From assembly GCA_034434895.1 (NCBI GenBank), contig DAOTYI010000030.1:1-7665 (forward strand): a stretch of 7,665 bases of DNA. The letters run 5' to 3'. Numbering within the stretch: the stretch's first letter is position 1; each line of letters starts with the position of its first letter. This DNA comes from DAOTXL01 sp034434895 (GTDB lineage Bacteria; Chloroflexota; Anaerolineae; JAAYZQ01). The position numbers were made by a program, and so were the translations under genes. The notes below the pieces were generated by a model, which saw only the letters and a list, made by a program, of their open reading frames with translations, made no database searches and was not told where the DNA came from. Positions 1 to 6,811 of the stretch are shown in pieces.

Positions 1-1
1 G

Positions 2-1918
2 CCCCGGTCCCTGCCCCAATCCGCCCCCGCTCCAGAAGGCCAATGCATCTACAACCGCTACGTGGCCTGGGGTGATAGCATCACCTGGGGGCAGTATGAC
101 GACCCGCCCGGTTCAGGCCAGCCGGTGGGCGACTATCCTGCCCGCCTGGAGGCCAAACTGGACGCCCGCGTCACCCCGTCGGAGGTCATCAACCGGGGCA
201 TCCCCGGCGAAATGGTCAGCGCCCTGCGGAAAAGGATCGGCAACGAAGCGACGCTCTACCTGCCCCAGTTCCCGCTGATCATGGAGGGCACCAACGACGT
301 GACCCAGGGCCGCCCGCCTAACGAGGTCGCTCAGGACCTGGCGATCATTATTGACATCCTCAAAAAATATTCCAACATTGACGGCATCCGCCCCTGGCTG
401 AGCACCATCATCCCCCGCACCGATGGTTACTACCACCAGACCCAAACGATGAACGACTATATCCGGGATGTAGCTGCGACCAAGAGAGTGCCTCTGGCCG
501 ACAACTGGCAGGCGTTCCTGAATTATGGGGATTGGGAATCGCTCATGTGGGATCCCAAGCACCCCAACAGCGCAGGAATGCAGGTCCTGGCCGATAACTG
601 GTACGCCGAGGTGCTGGATGAGTATTCCTGGCTCTACGAGGATACCACCCCGCCGCAGACCTGGATCGAATCGCTGCCGCCGCAGAGCCTGTGCGGCCAG
701 GTGACGGTGAACTGGAACGGCAGTGACAATGTCAGTTGGGTGGTGAGCTATGACCTGCAGGTGAATGTCAACGGCGGGGAGTGGACCGACTGGCTGCTGG
801 ACACGCCGGACACCAGCGGCACCTACACCAGCGGACTCTACAACGCCACCGTCGGCTTCCGGGTGCGGGGTCGGGATGCGGCCGGCAACCAGAGCGACTA
901 CAGCACCCCGGCCTACACCCAGATCACCGATGACGGACCGCCTTACAACGTCGGGATAAGCCCCCTGCCCCTCGCCCAAAAAGCGCCGTTCCCCCTGCGA
1001 TGGTGGGCGACCGACGACTGCTCGGCGGTGACGGCCTACGATGTGGAGGTCCGCGTCGGGCCGACAGGGACGTGGAACTCCTGGCTGTCATCCACCCCCT
1101 TCACCTCGGGCACCTTCGACCCGATGCCGCCCCAGTACGGCCAGACCTACTACTTCCACGTCCGGGCCCGCGATCAGGCCGGCAACTGGAGCGGCTGGTC
1201 CTCCCTGGCGTACACGAAACTGGCCCGCTTTTCCGTGGCCGGCAACGTCCGGACGGTGCGCCACCAACCGGTCGCCGGAGCCGGTGTGACCCTGACACCT
1301 GCCGCCCTGAGCGTCGAGCGGCGGCCGGGCGGCTACCTGGCCTACCTGGCCGGCGCCGGCACCTATGATCTGCTCGTCGAGCACGACAACTTTGGCCTCC
1401 TGGCACCACTGCACCTGTCGGTTTCGGGTGATCTGAGCGGCGTGGACCTGGTGCTCCCCCCGCTGGACGACATGGTAACCAACGGTGGCTTTGAAAGCGG
1501 CTGGGGTGGCTGGCAGCCGGGGGGCACCCTCACGCCGACGCGCGTCACCGCCGCTCACACCGGCAACTGGGCGGTGCTCCTCGGCGGCCTGGGCGAACGG
1601 TCGTGGCTCAAACAGCCCCTGTCGCTGCCGGGCAACCTGACCGATGCCACCCTCTCTTTTCTGGTGCGGCTGGACGAGGAGGCCAGCGGCAGCAGCACAT
1701 TCCAGGTGGCATTGGAGGGCACGCCCATCAGCCAGACTCAGACCATCTCGGCCGATGGGTGGAGCCACCTCTGGTTGCCGGTGGAGGCGGCTGTCGGTCA
1801 GGCCGTGACCCTGACCTTCACCGTTTCCGACAGCGCGGCGCTCCGCCTGGACGAGGTGAGCCTGGGGTCGGCCCTGCCGGGAGCCAGCTTTGTCTGGCTG
1901 CCGGTGGTGCTGAAGTAG
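2..1918 (+). CDS. Secreted multi-domain SGNH/GDSL hydrolase, 5' end outside window
   Basis: This is probably an extracellular esterase or deacylase acting on carbohydrate or lipid esters; the substrate cannot be read from sequence. The frame is open from base 2 with no stop, and the GDS block sits only three residues after the first GTG at 62. The true start, presumably with a signal peptide, therefore lies off the left edge. Counting from that GTG as residue 1, SGNH blocks are visible: GDS with nucleophile S6, block II NRGIPGE (G46), block III GTND (N78), and block V DPKH with D164 and H167. Two FN3/Ig-like modules follow (about 194-289 and 290-387, each with a RD-AGN motif). Then come a carboxypeptidase-regulatory-like module (about 390-467), a jelly-roll or carbohydrate-binding-like module opening with NGGFE (about 472-602), and the tail FVWLPVVLK. 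The hydrolase family is confident; the module names are less so. The methyltransferase gene starts 15 bases downstream, so co-transcription is plausible. Confidence 0.9.
   Translation, partial: PRSLPQSAPAPEGQCIYNRYVAWGDSITWGQYDDPPGSGQPVGDYPARLEAKLDARVTPSEVINRGIPGEMVSALRKRIGNEATLYLPQFPLIMEGTNDVTQGRPPNEVAQDLAIIIDILKKYSNIDGIRPWLSTIIPRTDGYYHQTQTMNDYIRDVAATKRVPLADNWQAFLNYGDWESLMWDPKHPNSAGMQVLADNWYAEVLDEYSWLYEDTTPPQTWIESLPPQSLCGQVTVNWNGSDNVSWVVSYDLQVNVNGGEWTDWLLDTPDTSGTYTSGLYNATVGFRVRGRDAAGNQSDYSTPAYTQITDDGPPYNVGISPLPLAQKAPFPLRWWATDDCSAVTAYDVEVRVGPTGTWNSWLSSTPFTSGTFDPMPPQYGQTYYFHVRARDQAGNWSGWSSLAYTKLARFSVAGNVRTVRHQPVAGAGVTLTPAALSVERRPGGYLAYLAGAGTYDLLVEHDNFGLLAPLHLSVSGDLSGVDLVLPPLDDMVTNGGFESGWGGWQPGGTLTPTRVTAAHTGNWAVLLGGLGERSWLKQPLSLPGNLTDATLSFLVRLDEEASGSSTFQVALEGTPISQTQTISADGWSHLWLPVEAAVGQAVTLTFTVSDSAALRLDEVSLGSALPGASFVWLPVVLK
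641..1222 (+). repeat. Tandem pair of FN3/Ig-like modules inside the SGNH hydrolase
   Basis: Two copies of about 97 residues (roughly 641-928 and 929-1222) align along their length. Each opens with an acidic/PP stretch (DTTPPQTW, DDGPPYNVG), has a W-rich strand, a G-W-(T/N)-(D/S)-W-L turn followed by TSGT, and ends with F-V-R-RD-AGN-S. These are typical spacer or adhesive modules of secreted bacterial enzymes and probably hold the catalytic domain away from the cell surface or help bind glycans. The copies have diverged in sequence, so this is an old protein-level duplication. Confidence 0.75.
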
Positions 1919-1921
1919 TGG

Positions 1922-1927
1922 GGGAGG
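1922..1927 (+). promoter_or_regulatory. Ribosome binding site for the methyltransferase GTG start
   Basis: GGGAGG lies six bases before the GTG at 1934. It decides the start: the ATG two bases earlier (1932) is followed at once by TGA and cannot be used, while GTG at 1934 has correct spacing and opens the full methyltransferase frame. Confidence 0.7.
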
Positions 1928-1933
1928 CTCGAT

Positions 1934-2797
1934 GTGAGGCTGGGCAGGCTTTTGGCGTGGCTGCCACGCCCGCTGGCCCGTCATCTGCTCCCCCTCCTGC
2001 GCTATTTCAACCTGATGCGCGCCCTGGAGCTGCGCCTGCTGGCCCCCTGGGTGCGACAGGTGGCCGGTTGGTATGTGCTGGATGTGGGCTGTGGCCACAG
2101 CCTCTACTCCCTCGACCTGGCGCGGCGGGGGGCCACCCTGGTCGGCTGTGACCTGGATAGTCCGGCCCTGGCCGAGGCCCGCCGGACCGCCCACCATCTG
2201 GGGGTGGATGGACGAGCGCTCTTCCTGGCCGCCGACGGAACGGACCTGCCCCTGGCCGATGGGCAGTTCGACCTGGTGGTGTGCAACTGTGTGCTGGAGC
2301 ACATCGCCGATGATGGGGCAGCCCTGGCAGGCATGGCCCGCGCGCTGCGGCCCGGGGGGGTCCTGTTCCTCACCGTAGATGGCGTCGAACATGGCCTGAT
2401 TCTGGGTTTCCTGGAGCGGCTGCCGTCGGGATTGAAGAGGCCTCTTTTGGCTCCCCAGGTAGTTACGGCCCCGTCGGTGACCGCCGGATTGGACGCCCGG
2501 CTGGACGATCTCTACGCCATCCGCCGCCGCTACCGCCGCGACGAGCTGACGGATCGCCTGTCAGGCCTGGGCCTCACCCTCCTCGACAGCCGGCTCTATC
2601 TGACCGGAGTGGGCGCTGCCCAGTTTGAGGCCTTTCATGCCCTGCGCGGCCTGGACCCGGAGCGGGGGCTGGGGCGGCTGCTGTACATGCTCTCCTCGCT
2701 TTTGCTCTATCCGCTGGCTGCCCGGTCGGACGACCGGAAGCAGGAGCAGGGGCGGGGGCTGGCCATCGTCGCCCGCAAAGAAGGAGGCACCGGGTGA
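1934..2797 (+). CDS. Class I SAM-dependent methyltransferase (Methyltransf_11-like)
   Basis: This 287-residue protein should transfer a methyl group from S-adenosylmethionine to an unknown acceptor. The Rossmann SAM-binding signature is clear: motif I VLDVGCGHS (48-56), acidic end of strand 2 in VGCDLD (70-75), motif III region LPLADGQFDLV (105-115), then CNCVLEHI (117-124) and ALRPGG (137-142). The first 45 residues are basic and leucine-rich (LLAWLPRPLARHLL), and a second hydrophobic stretch lies near 245-263 (LLYMLSSLLLYPLAA). This suggests membrane contact and perhaps a lipid-linked acceptor, which is inference. The GTG start at 1934 is supported by GGGAGG six bases upstream. The stop overlaps the next start in GTGA, indicating translational coupling with the glycosyltransferase. 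Enzymes of this type in glycan clusters often methylate sugars or lipid carriers. The family is sure, the substrate unknown. Confidence 0.9.
   Translation: MRLGRLLAWLPRPLARHLLPLLRYFNLMRALELRLLAPWVRQVAGWYVLDVGCGHSLYSLDLARRGATLVGCDLDSPALAEARRTAHHLGVDGRALFLAADGTDLPLADGQFDLVVCNCVLEHIADDGAALAGMARALRPGGVLFLTVDGVEHGLILGFLERLPSGLKRPLLAPQVVTAPSVTAGLDARLDDLYAIRRRYRRDELTDRLSGLGLTLLDSRLYLTGVGAAQFEAFHALRGLDPERGLGRLLYMLSSLLLYPLAARSDDRKQEQGRGLAIVARKEGGTG
2781..2787 (+). promoter_or_regulatory. Strong Shine-Dalgarno for the glycosyltransferase
   Basis: AAGGAGG lies inside the last codons of the methyltransferase gene, six bases before the overlapping GTG at 2794. It is the best ribosome binding site in the window and supports the GTG rather than any later start. 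The glycosyltransferase can thus recruit ribosomes itself as well as receive those finishing the upstream gene. Confidence 0.75.
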
Positions 2798-5127
2798 AAG
2801 GCCGGGCTATCGGCAAACTTGTGGGGGCAGGGGCGGTGCTGACCGGCCTGGTCCTGCGTCTGGCTTATGCCACCCATGCCAGCCCGTACATTGACGAGTT
2901 CACCACCGTCTGGGCCGCGCAGCAGGTGCTGGCCACCGGCCTGCCCCGCTTTCCATCCGGGGCGATTTACACCCAGGGTCTGATTTTCACCTATCTGGAT
3001 GCTGTTGTCCTGGCCTGGGGAAGGGGGTTCAACCCGTTTGTAGCCCGTCTGCCTGCCCTGGTCCTGAGCACCGCAACCCTGGCCTTGACCCTCTACGCCG
3101 CGCGTCGGCTGTTCCACACGGCGCCGCTGGGCCTGGCTGTCCTGTGGCTGGCCCTGGATGCCGAAGCCATCGTGTGGGGGGGGCGGGCGCGGACCTATGC
3201 TCTGCTGCAACTGCTGGTCCTGGCCGCCTTTCTGGCCTGGATGCGGGGTGCAGTGGAGGCCGACCGGCCTGCTCCTCGCTGGCTGGCGGTCGGTCTGCTG
3301 CTGATAGCCCTGGCCGATCAACCCCTTGTCTTGTTGCTGCTTCCCCCCTTTGCCATCCTGGCCCTGGCGGGCCGGGGTTGGCGTTGGTTGCGGCAGCCGG
3401 TCGTCTGGCTCCAGGCCGGCACCCTGGCCGCCGGCGTGGTGGGCCGTCGGTTCCTCTATCAACTCATGATCCCGGCCGGATCGGTCCCCAGCGCCGAACC
3501 ACGCGCCTTTGTAGACCTGACCCGACCATTGACGGGTGGGAAGCATCTGTTGACCTTCTTCACCGATCCAACCCGCCTGATGGTGGCCCTGTTGCTGGCC
3601 GGAGGGATAGGCTGGCTGCTCCTCCATCGGCGATCAGCCCTGGCCTGGCGGCGGGCGGTGCCCTGTATTGCCTTCCTGGTGACCTCTGTTGTGCTGGAGA
3701 TGTTGCTGATAGTGGGCGAGACATGGCGCGAACCCCGTTATCTCTACCCCCTCTTACCTCTGTTCCTCCTGGGTGGGGAGGGGGTGGCCATCCCTGCCCT
3801 GCGCGGCCTGGCGAAGCGGATGTCCCCCCTTTCGGCCCGCTGGATGCCGGCCGGGCTGACCGCTGGGCTGGTCCTCTTGAGCGCCTGGCTGGCCTACCCC
3901 GGCGCCCGCGCAGCGGCCACCCGCGAGGAGTGGGGCTATGACCGCGCCCTGGCCGTCGTCGCCAGGGGCTGGACGGAGGGTGACGCCCTGGCCACCATCG
4001 CCCCGGCGGCAGCCTTTGCCCTGCTGGGCCACGGCGACTACCTGGCCGTCGAAGAAAAGGCTCAGGCGTGGGTAGTAGAACGCCACGGACAATCGGTAGA
4101 CGGGTGGACCGCCCTGCCACTCCTCGATTCACCCCAACGCCTGGCCGAGGCGCTGAACGCCCACCCTCGTCTGTGGTTCGTGGCCGACGAAATGCGCCTG
4201 GATCGCCACTTCAGCCCTGAATTCCTTCACCTGCTGTGGGACCGTTTTGACCTGGTGGCCTTTGAGCGCGGCGTGTTTGTCTTTCGCTCCCGGCCCGCCG
4301 AACCGCCGCCGGCTGTGGACCGGCCTCTGGAGCCTGCGCTCTGGAGCGGACCTTTACGGCTGGACAGCTTTGCCCTGAGTGAGGACCACCTCCAGCCGGG
4401 CGAGACCCTGACCGTCACCCTGCGCTGGTGGTCGGGAGGTACAGGGGGCGGGGCGTACACGGCCTTTGTCCATCTGGTGGACCGGGCCGGTGCAGGGGTG
4501 GCCGGACATGATGGGCTGCCGCTGGGTGGACTCTATCCCGTGGAGCGCTGGCCTCGCTCGCAACGCAGTCAACCCTTTCCCGACCGCCACCGGCTGAGCC
4601 TGCCTGCCGACCTGCCGCCGGGCCGCTACCGTCTGGAAACCGGCCTCTACGAATCTGACACGCTGGAACCGGCCGGGCCCCGCGCGACACTCGATTTTGT
4701 GACCGTTGGCCGGGAACCGGAGTTGCCGTCCGGCGCCCCACAGGCCCGCTTTACCAACGGCGCGGCGCTGTACCTGCACGGCCTGGAGGGCGAGCGCAAG
4801 CCGGGCAGCATGGTCCACCTGCGCCTGGTCTGGCAGGCAGGCCCGGCCGGGTTTGATACCGATTACACCCTCTTTCTCCACCTGTTGGATGCCGCAGGCC
4901 ACATCGCCCAGCAGTGGGACGCTCCGCCGGTCGGGGGCTGGTATCCCACCTCCTACTGGGATGGGGGTGAGGTAGTCGTGGATGACCATGAGCTGGACTT
5001 GAGTCCGGAGCTGGCTCCCGGTGCGTACCGGCTGATCGCCGGCCTGTACCGTGCCGACGGCGAACGACTGCCCCTGGAAAACGGGCCCGATTTTATCGAG
5101 ATCGCCACCATCGAGTTGGAACCGTGA
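2794..5127 (+). CDS. GT-C membrane glycosyltransferase (PMT/ArnT-like) with two C-terminal beta-sandwich repeats
   Basis: This 777-residue protein is probably a polyprenyl-phosphate-sugar-dependent glycosyltransferase acting on the outer face of the cytoplasmic membrane. After a first membrane helix (about 8-26) comes YIDE with D34-E35, the acidic pair expected in the first external loop of the GT39/GT83-like PMT_2 superfamily. The family-like segment GLPRFPSGAIYTQG (49-62) and GRARTYALLQL (130-140) follow. Several further hydrophobic segments fill residues about 85-370. A soluble, probably external, region then includes EEWGYDRAL (378-386) and GDALATIAP (396-404). Residues about 518-640 and 655-775 form two related beta-rich modules sharing G-YP-W and PG-YRL-GLY motifs, which are not part of the catalytic core. 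The GTG start overlaps the upstream stop and has AAGGAGG six bases before it; the stop overlaps the next start in GTGA. The sugar and acceptor (protein, lipid or polymer) cannot be told. Confidence 0.88.
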   Translation: MKGRAIGKLVGAGAVLTGLVLRLAYATHASPYIDEFTTVWAAQQVLATGLPRFPSGAIYTQGLIFTYLDAVVLAWGRGFNPFVARLPALVLSTATLALTLYAARRLFHTAPLGLAVLWLALDAEAIVWGGRARTYALLQLLVLAAFLAWMRGAVEADRPAPRWLAVGLLLIALADQPLVLLLLPPFAILALAGRGWRWLRQPVVWLQAGTLAAGVVGRRFLYQLMIPAGSVPSAEPRAFVDLTRPLTGGKHLLTFFTDPTRLMVALLLAGGIGWLLLHRRSALAWRRAVPCIAFLVTSVVLEMLLIVGETWREPRYLYPLLPLFLLGGEGVAIPALRGLAKRMSPLSARWMPAGLTAGLVLLSAWLAYPGARAAATREEWGYDRALAVVARGWTEGDALATIAPAAAFALLGHGDYLAVEEKAQAWVVERHGQSVDGWTALPLLDSPQRLAEALNAHPRLWFVADEMRLDRHFSPEFLHLLWDRFDLVAFERGVFVFRSRPAEPPPAVDRPLEPALWSGPLRLDSFALSEDHLQPGETLTVTLRWWSGGTGGGAYTAFVHLVDRAGAGVAGHDGLPLGGLYPVERWPRSQRSQPFPDRHRLSLPADLPPGRYRLETGLYESDTLEPAGPRATLDFVTVGREPELPSGAPQARFTNGAALYLHGLEGERKPGSMVHLRLVWQAGPAGFDTDYTLFLHLLDAAGHIAQQWDAPPVGGWYPTSYWDGGEVVVDDHELDLSPELAPGAYRLIAGLYRADGERLPLENGPDFIEIATIELEP
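4345..5118 (+). repeat. Tandem beta-sandwich repeats at the C-terminus of the GT-C enzyme
   Basis: Two modules of about 120 residues (roughly 4345-4713 and 4756-5118) align throughout. GETLTVTLRWW matches GSMVHLRLVWQ; YTAFVHLVDRAG matches YTLFLHLLDAAG; LGGLYPVERW matches VGGWYPTSYW; LPPGRYRLETGLY matches LAPGAYRLIAGLY. The conserved aromatic and glycine positions point to the same fold, probably an immunoglobulin or jelly-roll-like sandwich. I recall similar tails on membrane glycosyltransferases from Chloroflexota, but could not check this. A glycan-binding or acceptor-positioning role is inference. Confidence 0.75.
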
Positions 5128-5876
5128 ACCGTGTGACCTATCATTCGGCGACGATGGGGCGGGGATGGCGTGGCAACCTGCTCCGCTACGTGGAGCGGGT
5201 GAGCGGGGAACGTGCCATCCTGCCCTGGTTGTGGCAGGGAGCGGTCCTGACCCTGTTGAGTGGGTTGCCCACCGTGGCCGGATCGGTGCTGCGGGGCCTG
5301 GCCTACCGCGCTGTGCTGGAACATGTCGGGGCAGGCTGTTTTATCGAAAAGGATGTGCGCTGGCAGGTGCCGCGCCGTGTCCGCCTGGGCCGTCGGGTGA
5401 TGATCGGCGAAGGCTGCCTCCTGGATGCTCACTCATTGACAGGGCGCATCGTCCTGGACGACGATGTGTGGCTGTCACGGGGCTGCTACGTTGTCGCCTA
5501 CCGCGATGCCGAGGTGTATATCGGCGAGCGGACCTACCTCGGCCACCGTTGCCTGCTCTATGGCCACGGCGGCATTCGGATCGGCTGTGATGCCCTGCTG
5601 GCCAACGATGTGCAGCTCATCTGCGGCGACCATACCTTTGCCCGGCGCGACCTGCCTATCCGTGCCCAGCCCACAGTCGAGCGGCCCATTGTTATTGAAG
5701 ACGATGTGTGGCTGGGAGCGTCGGTCATTGTCCTGGGTGGGGTGACGGTGGGGCGCGGCGCGGTGGTGGGAGCCGGGGCGGTCGTCACCCATGACCTGCC
5801 CCCTTATAGCCTGGCTCGTGGCGTGCCGGCGCGGGTGGTGGGAGTACGAGGCGAGGACAACCGGGTGGCAGGGTGA
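5124..5876 (+). CDS. Left-handed beta-helix hexapeptide acyltransferase (WbbJ/NeuD/WcaF-type)
   Basis: This 250-residue protein is likely a cytoplasmic, trimeric O- or N-acyltransferase using acetyl-CoA or another acyl-CoA, probably on a sugar or sugar-lipid. From about residue 65 to 220 the sequence carries hexapeptide repeats of the I/V/L-G-x4 type, for example VRLGRRVMIGEG (86-97), VYIGERTYLG (131-140) and IRIGCDALLA (151-160). H170 in GDHTF is placed like the catalytic histidine of this family. The C-terminal coils VTVGRGAVVGAGAVVT (207-222) and the GVPARVVG ending (233-240) are classic. Residues about 30-65 are hydrophobic (PWLWQGAVLTLLSGL) and may touch the membrane. The GTG at 5124 overlaps the upstream stop but lacks a strong ribosome binding site; translational coupling is therefore the likely route. 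An ATG at 5154 would shorten the protein by ten residues and cannot be excluded. Confidence 0.88.
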   Translation: MNRVTYHSATMGRGWRGNLLRYVERVSGERAILPWLWQGAVLTLLSGLPTVAGSVLRGLAYRAVLEHVGAGCFIEKDVRWQVPRRVRLGRRVMIGEGCLLDAHSLTGRIVLDDDVWLSRGCYVVAYRDAEVYIGERTYLGHRCLLYGHGGIRIGCDALLANDVQLICGDHTFARRDLPIRAQPTVERPIVIEDDVWLGASVIVLGGVTVGRGAVVGAGAVVTHDLPPYSLARGVPARVVGVRGEDNRVAG

Positions 5877-6799
5877 AGGGACGGGGGGGTTGGAGGCGGA
5901 TCATCGGCCACCCGCTGGTCAAGGCCGCCTATTTTGGGCTGCTGATCGCGGCCACCGCCTTCTATCTCTATCGCTGGGGGGGGCATCTGCCCGGCCTGCT
6001 GGCCCAGATGCGACCGGAGTGGGCGGCAGCCGCCCTGGCGGCGACGGCTGTGGCCGGCCTGGTCTATAGCTCTATCCAGTATGCTCTTTATCGCCGCCTG
6101 GGGGTGAGCATTTCCTATTGGACAACGTTCCGCATCATCAACATTTCTCAATTGGGCAAGTATCTGCCGGGCCGGGTGATGTTCGTCGGCAACTACTACC
6201 TGTTGTCGCGGGAGGTGGGCATCGGCAACGCCCAGATCGGGGCCAGTTTCGTGATCTCCCAGGCGTTGTGGATGTTGACAGCCTGTTTGTGTGGGCTGCC
6301 GATGTTGACCCTGCTCAACCCGGCCTTGCGCTACACGGTCCTGCTCATGCCCCTGGCCCTGGCGCTGCTCATCCATCCCCGTTTCCTGGGCTTTTTGTTG
6401 CGGCTGGGGCAGCGGCTTGTCGGCCGGGCGCAGGGGGAGCTGCCCTCTCTGCCGGAGGGGTTGGGGGCTGCCTTTTACCTGGGAATTGCGTTCCTGTATC
6501 TGGTGAACTGGGGGCTGGCCGGGTTAGGGGCCTGGTTCAGCCTGCGAGCTTTTGGCCCGACCGGTCTGCAGGCCCTGCCCCTGGCGATGCCGGCCGTGGC
6601 GATGGGCACCGTCATCGGCTTTGTCGCCCTCTTTGCCCCGGCGGGCCTGGGTGTCCGCGAAGGATTGGGCGCGGTCATCCTGGCCCCGGCCGTCGGTGGC
6701 CAGGTGGCGCTGCTGGGGTTGCTGTTGCTGCGTGGCCTCACCGTCGTCGTGGATCTGAGCTTCGGCGGGCTGGGACTGCTGCTCAAGCCCAGGGCGTGA
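5873..6799 (+). CDS. LPG-synthase-TM/UPF0104 flippase-like membrane protein
   Basis: This 308-residue protein has about seven or eight hydrophobic segments (near 18-34, 48-70, 118-145, 150-168, 203-245, 258-276 and 281-304). It carries the two best landmarks of the family that includes the MprF flippase domain, YbhN and archaeal AglD C-termini: QLGKYLPGRV (93-102) in the first half and APAGLGVREG (245-254) in the second. Family members are linked to translocation of lipids or lipid-linked sugars, but most are uncharacterised. There is no lysyl-transferase domain, so it is not a full MprF. The GTG start overlaps the acyltransferase stop in GTGA, and only a weak, close purine run precedes it, so coupling to upstream translation is likely. 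It is the last gene of the run; its stop lies 12 bases from the end of the opposing propeller gene. Its place beside a GT-C enzyme suits moving a polyprenyl-sugar or glycolipid across the membrane, which is inference. Confidence 0.85.
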   Translation: MKGRGGWRRIIGHPLVKAAYFGLLIAATAFYLYRWGGHLPGLLAQMRPEWAAAALAATAVAGLVYSSIQYALYRRLGVSISYWTTFRIINISQLGKYLPGRVMFVGNYYLLSREVGIGNAQIGASFVISQALWMLTACLCGLPMLTLLNPALRYTVLLMPLALALLIHPRFLGFLLRLGQRLVGRAQGELPSLPEGLGAAFYLGIAFLYLVNWGLAGLGAWFSLRAFGPTGLQALPLAMPAVAMGTVIGFVALFAPAGLGVREGLGAVILAPAVGGQVALLGLLLLRGLTVVVDLSFGGLGLLLKPRA

Positions 6800-6811
6800 C
6801 GGACCGGCGCC

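Noticed and set aside
62..64. GTG at 62 as the true start of the SGNH hydrolase
   Set aside because: The frame is open to the left edge, and the GDS block starts three residues after it. That leaves no room for the first beta strand or a signal peptide.
1088..2392. Long minus-strand open frame of 434 codons, and similar ones at 113-979 and 2707-3627
   Set aside because: They lie opposite well-supported genes, have low-complexity Gly/Gln/Pro/Arg-rich translations without recognisable motifs, and are expected in GC-rich coding DNA.
3175..3184. Frameshift suspected at long G-runs in the glycosyltransferase
   Set aside because: The reading frame continues through the run into the family-like GRARTYALLQL segment without disturbance.
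3144..3941. Plus-strand 265-codon frame inside the glycosyltransferase gene
   Set aside because: It is an alternate-frame shadow with Pro/Gly/Arg-rich translation and no domain signal.
5873..6799. Full MprF lysylphosphatidylglycerol synthase
   Set aside because: Only the membrane flippase-like part is present; the C-terminal aminoacyl transferase domain is absent and the gene ends normally.
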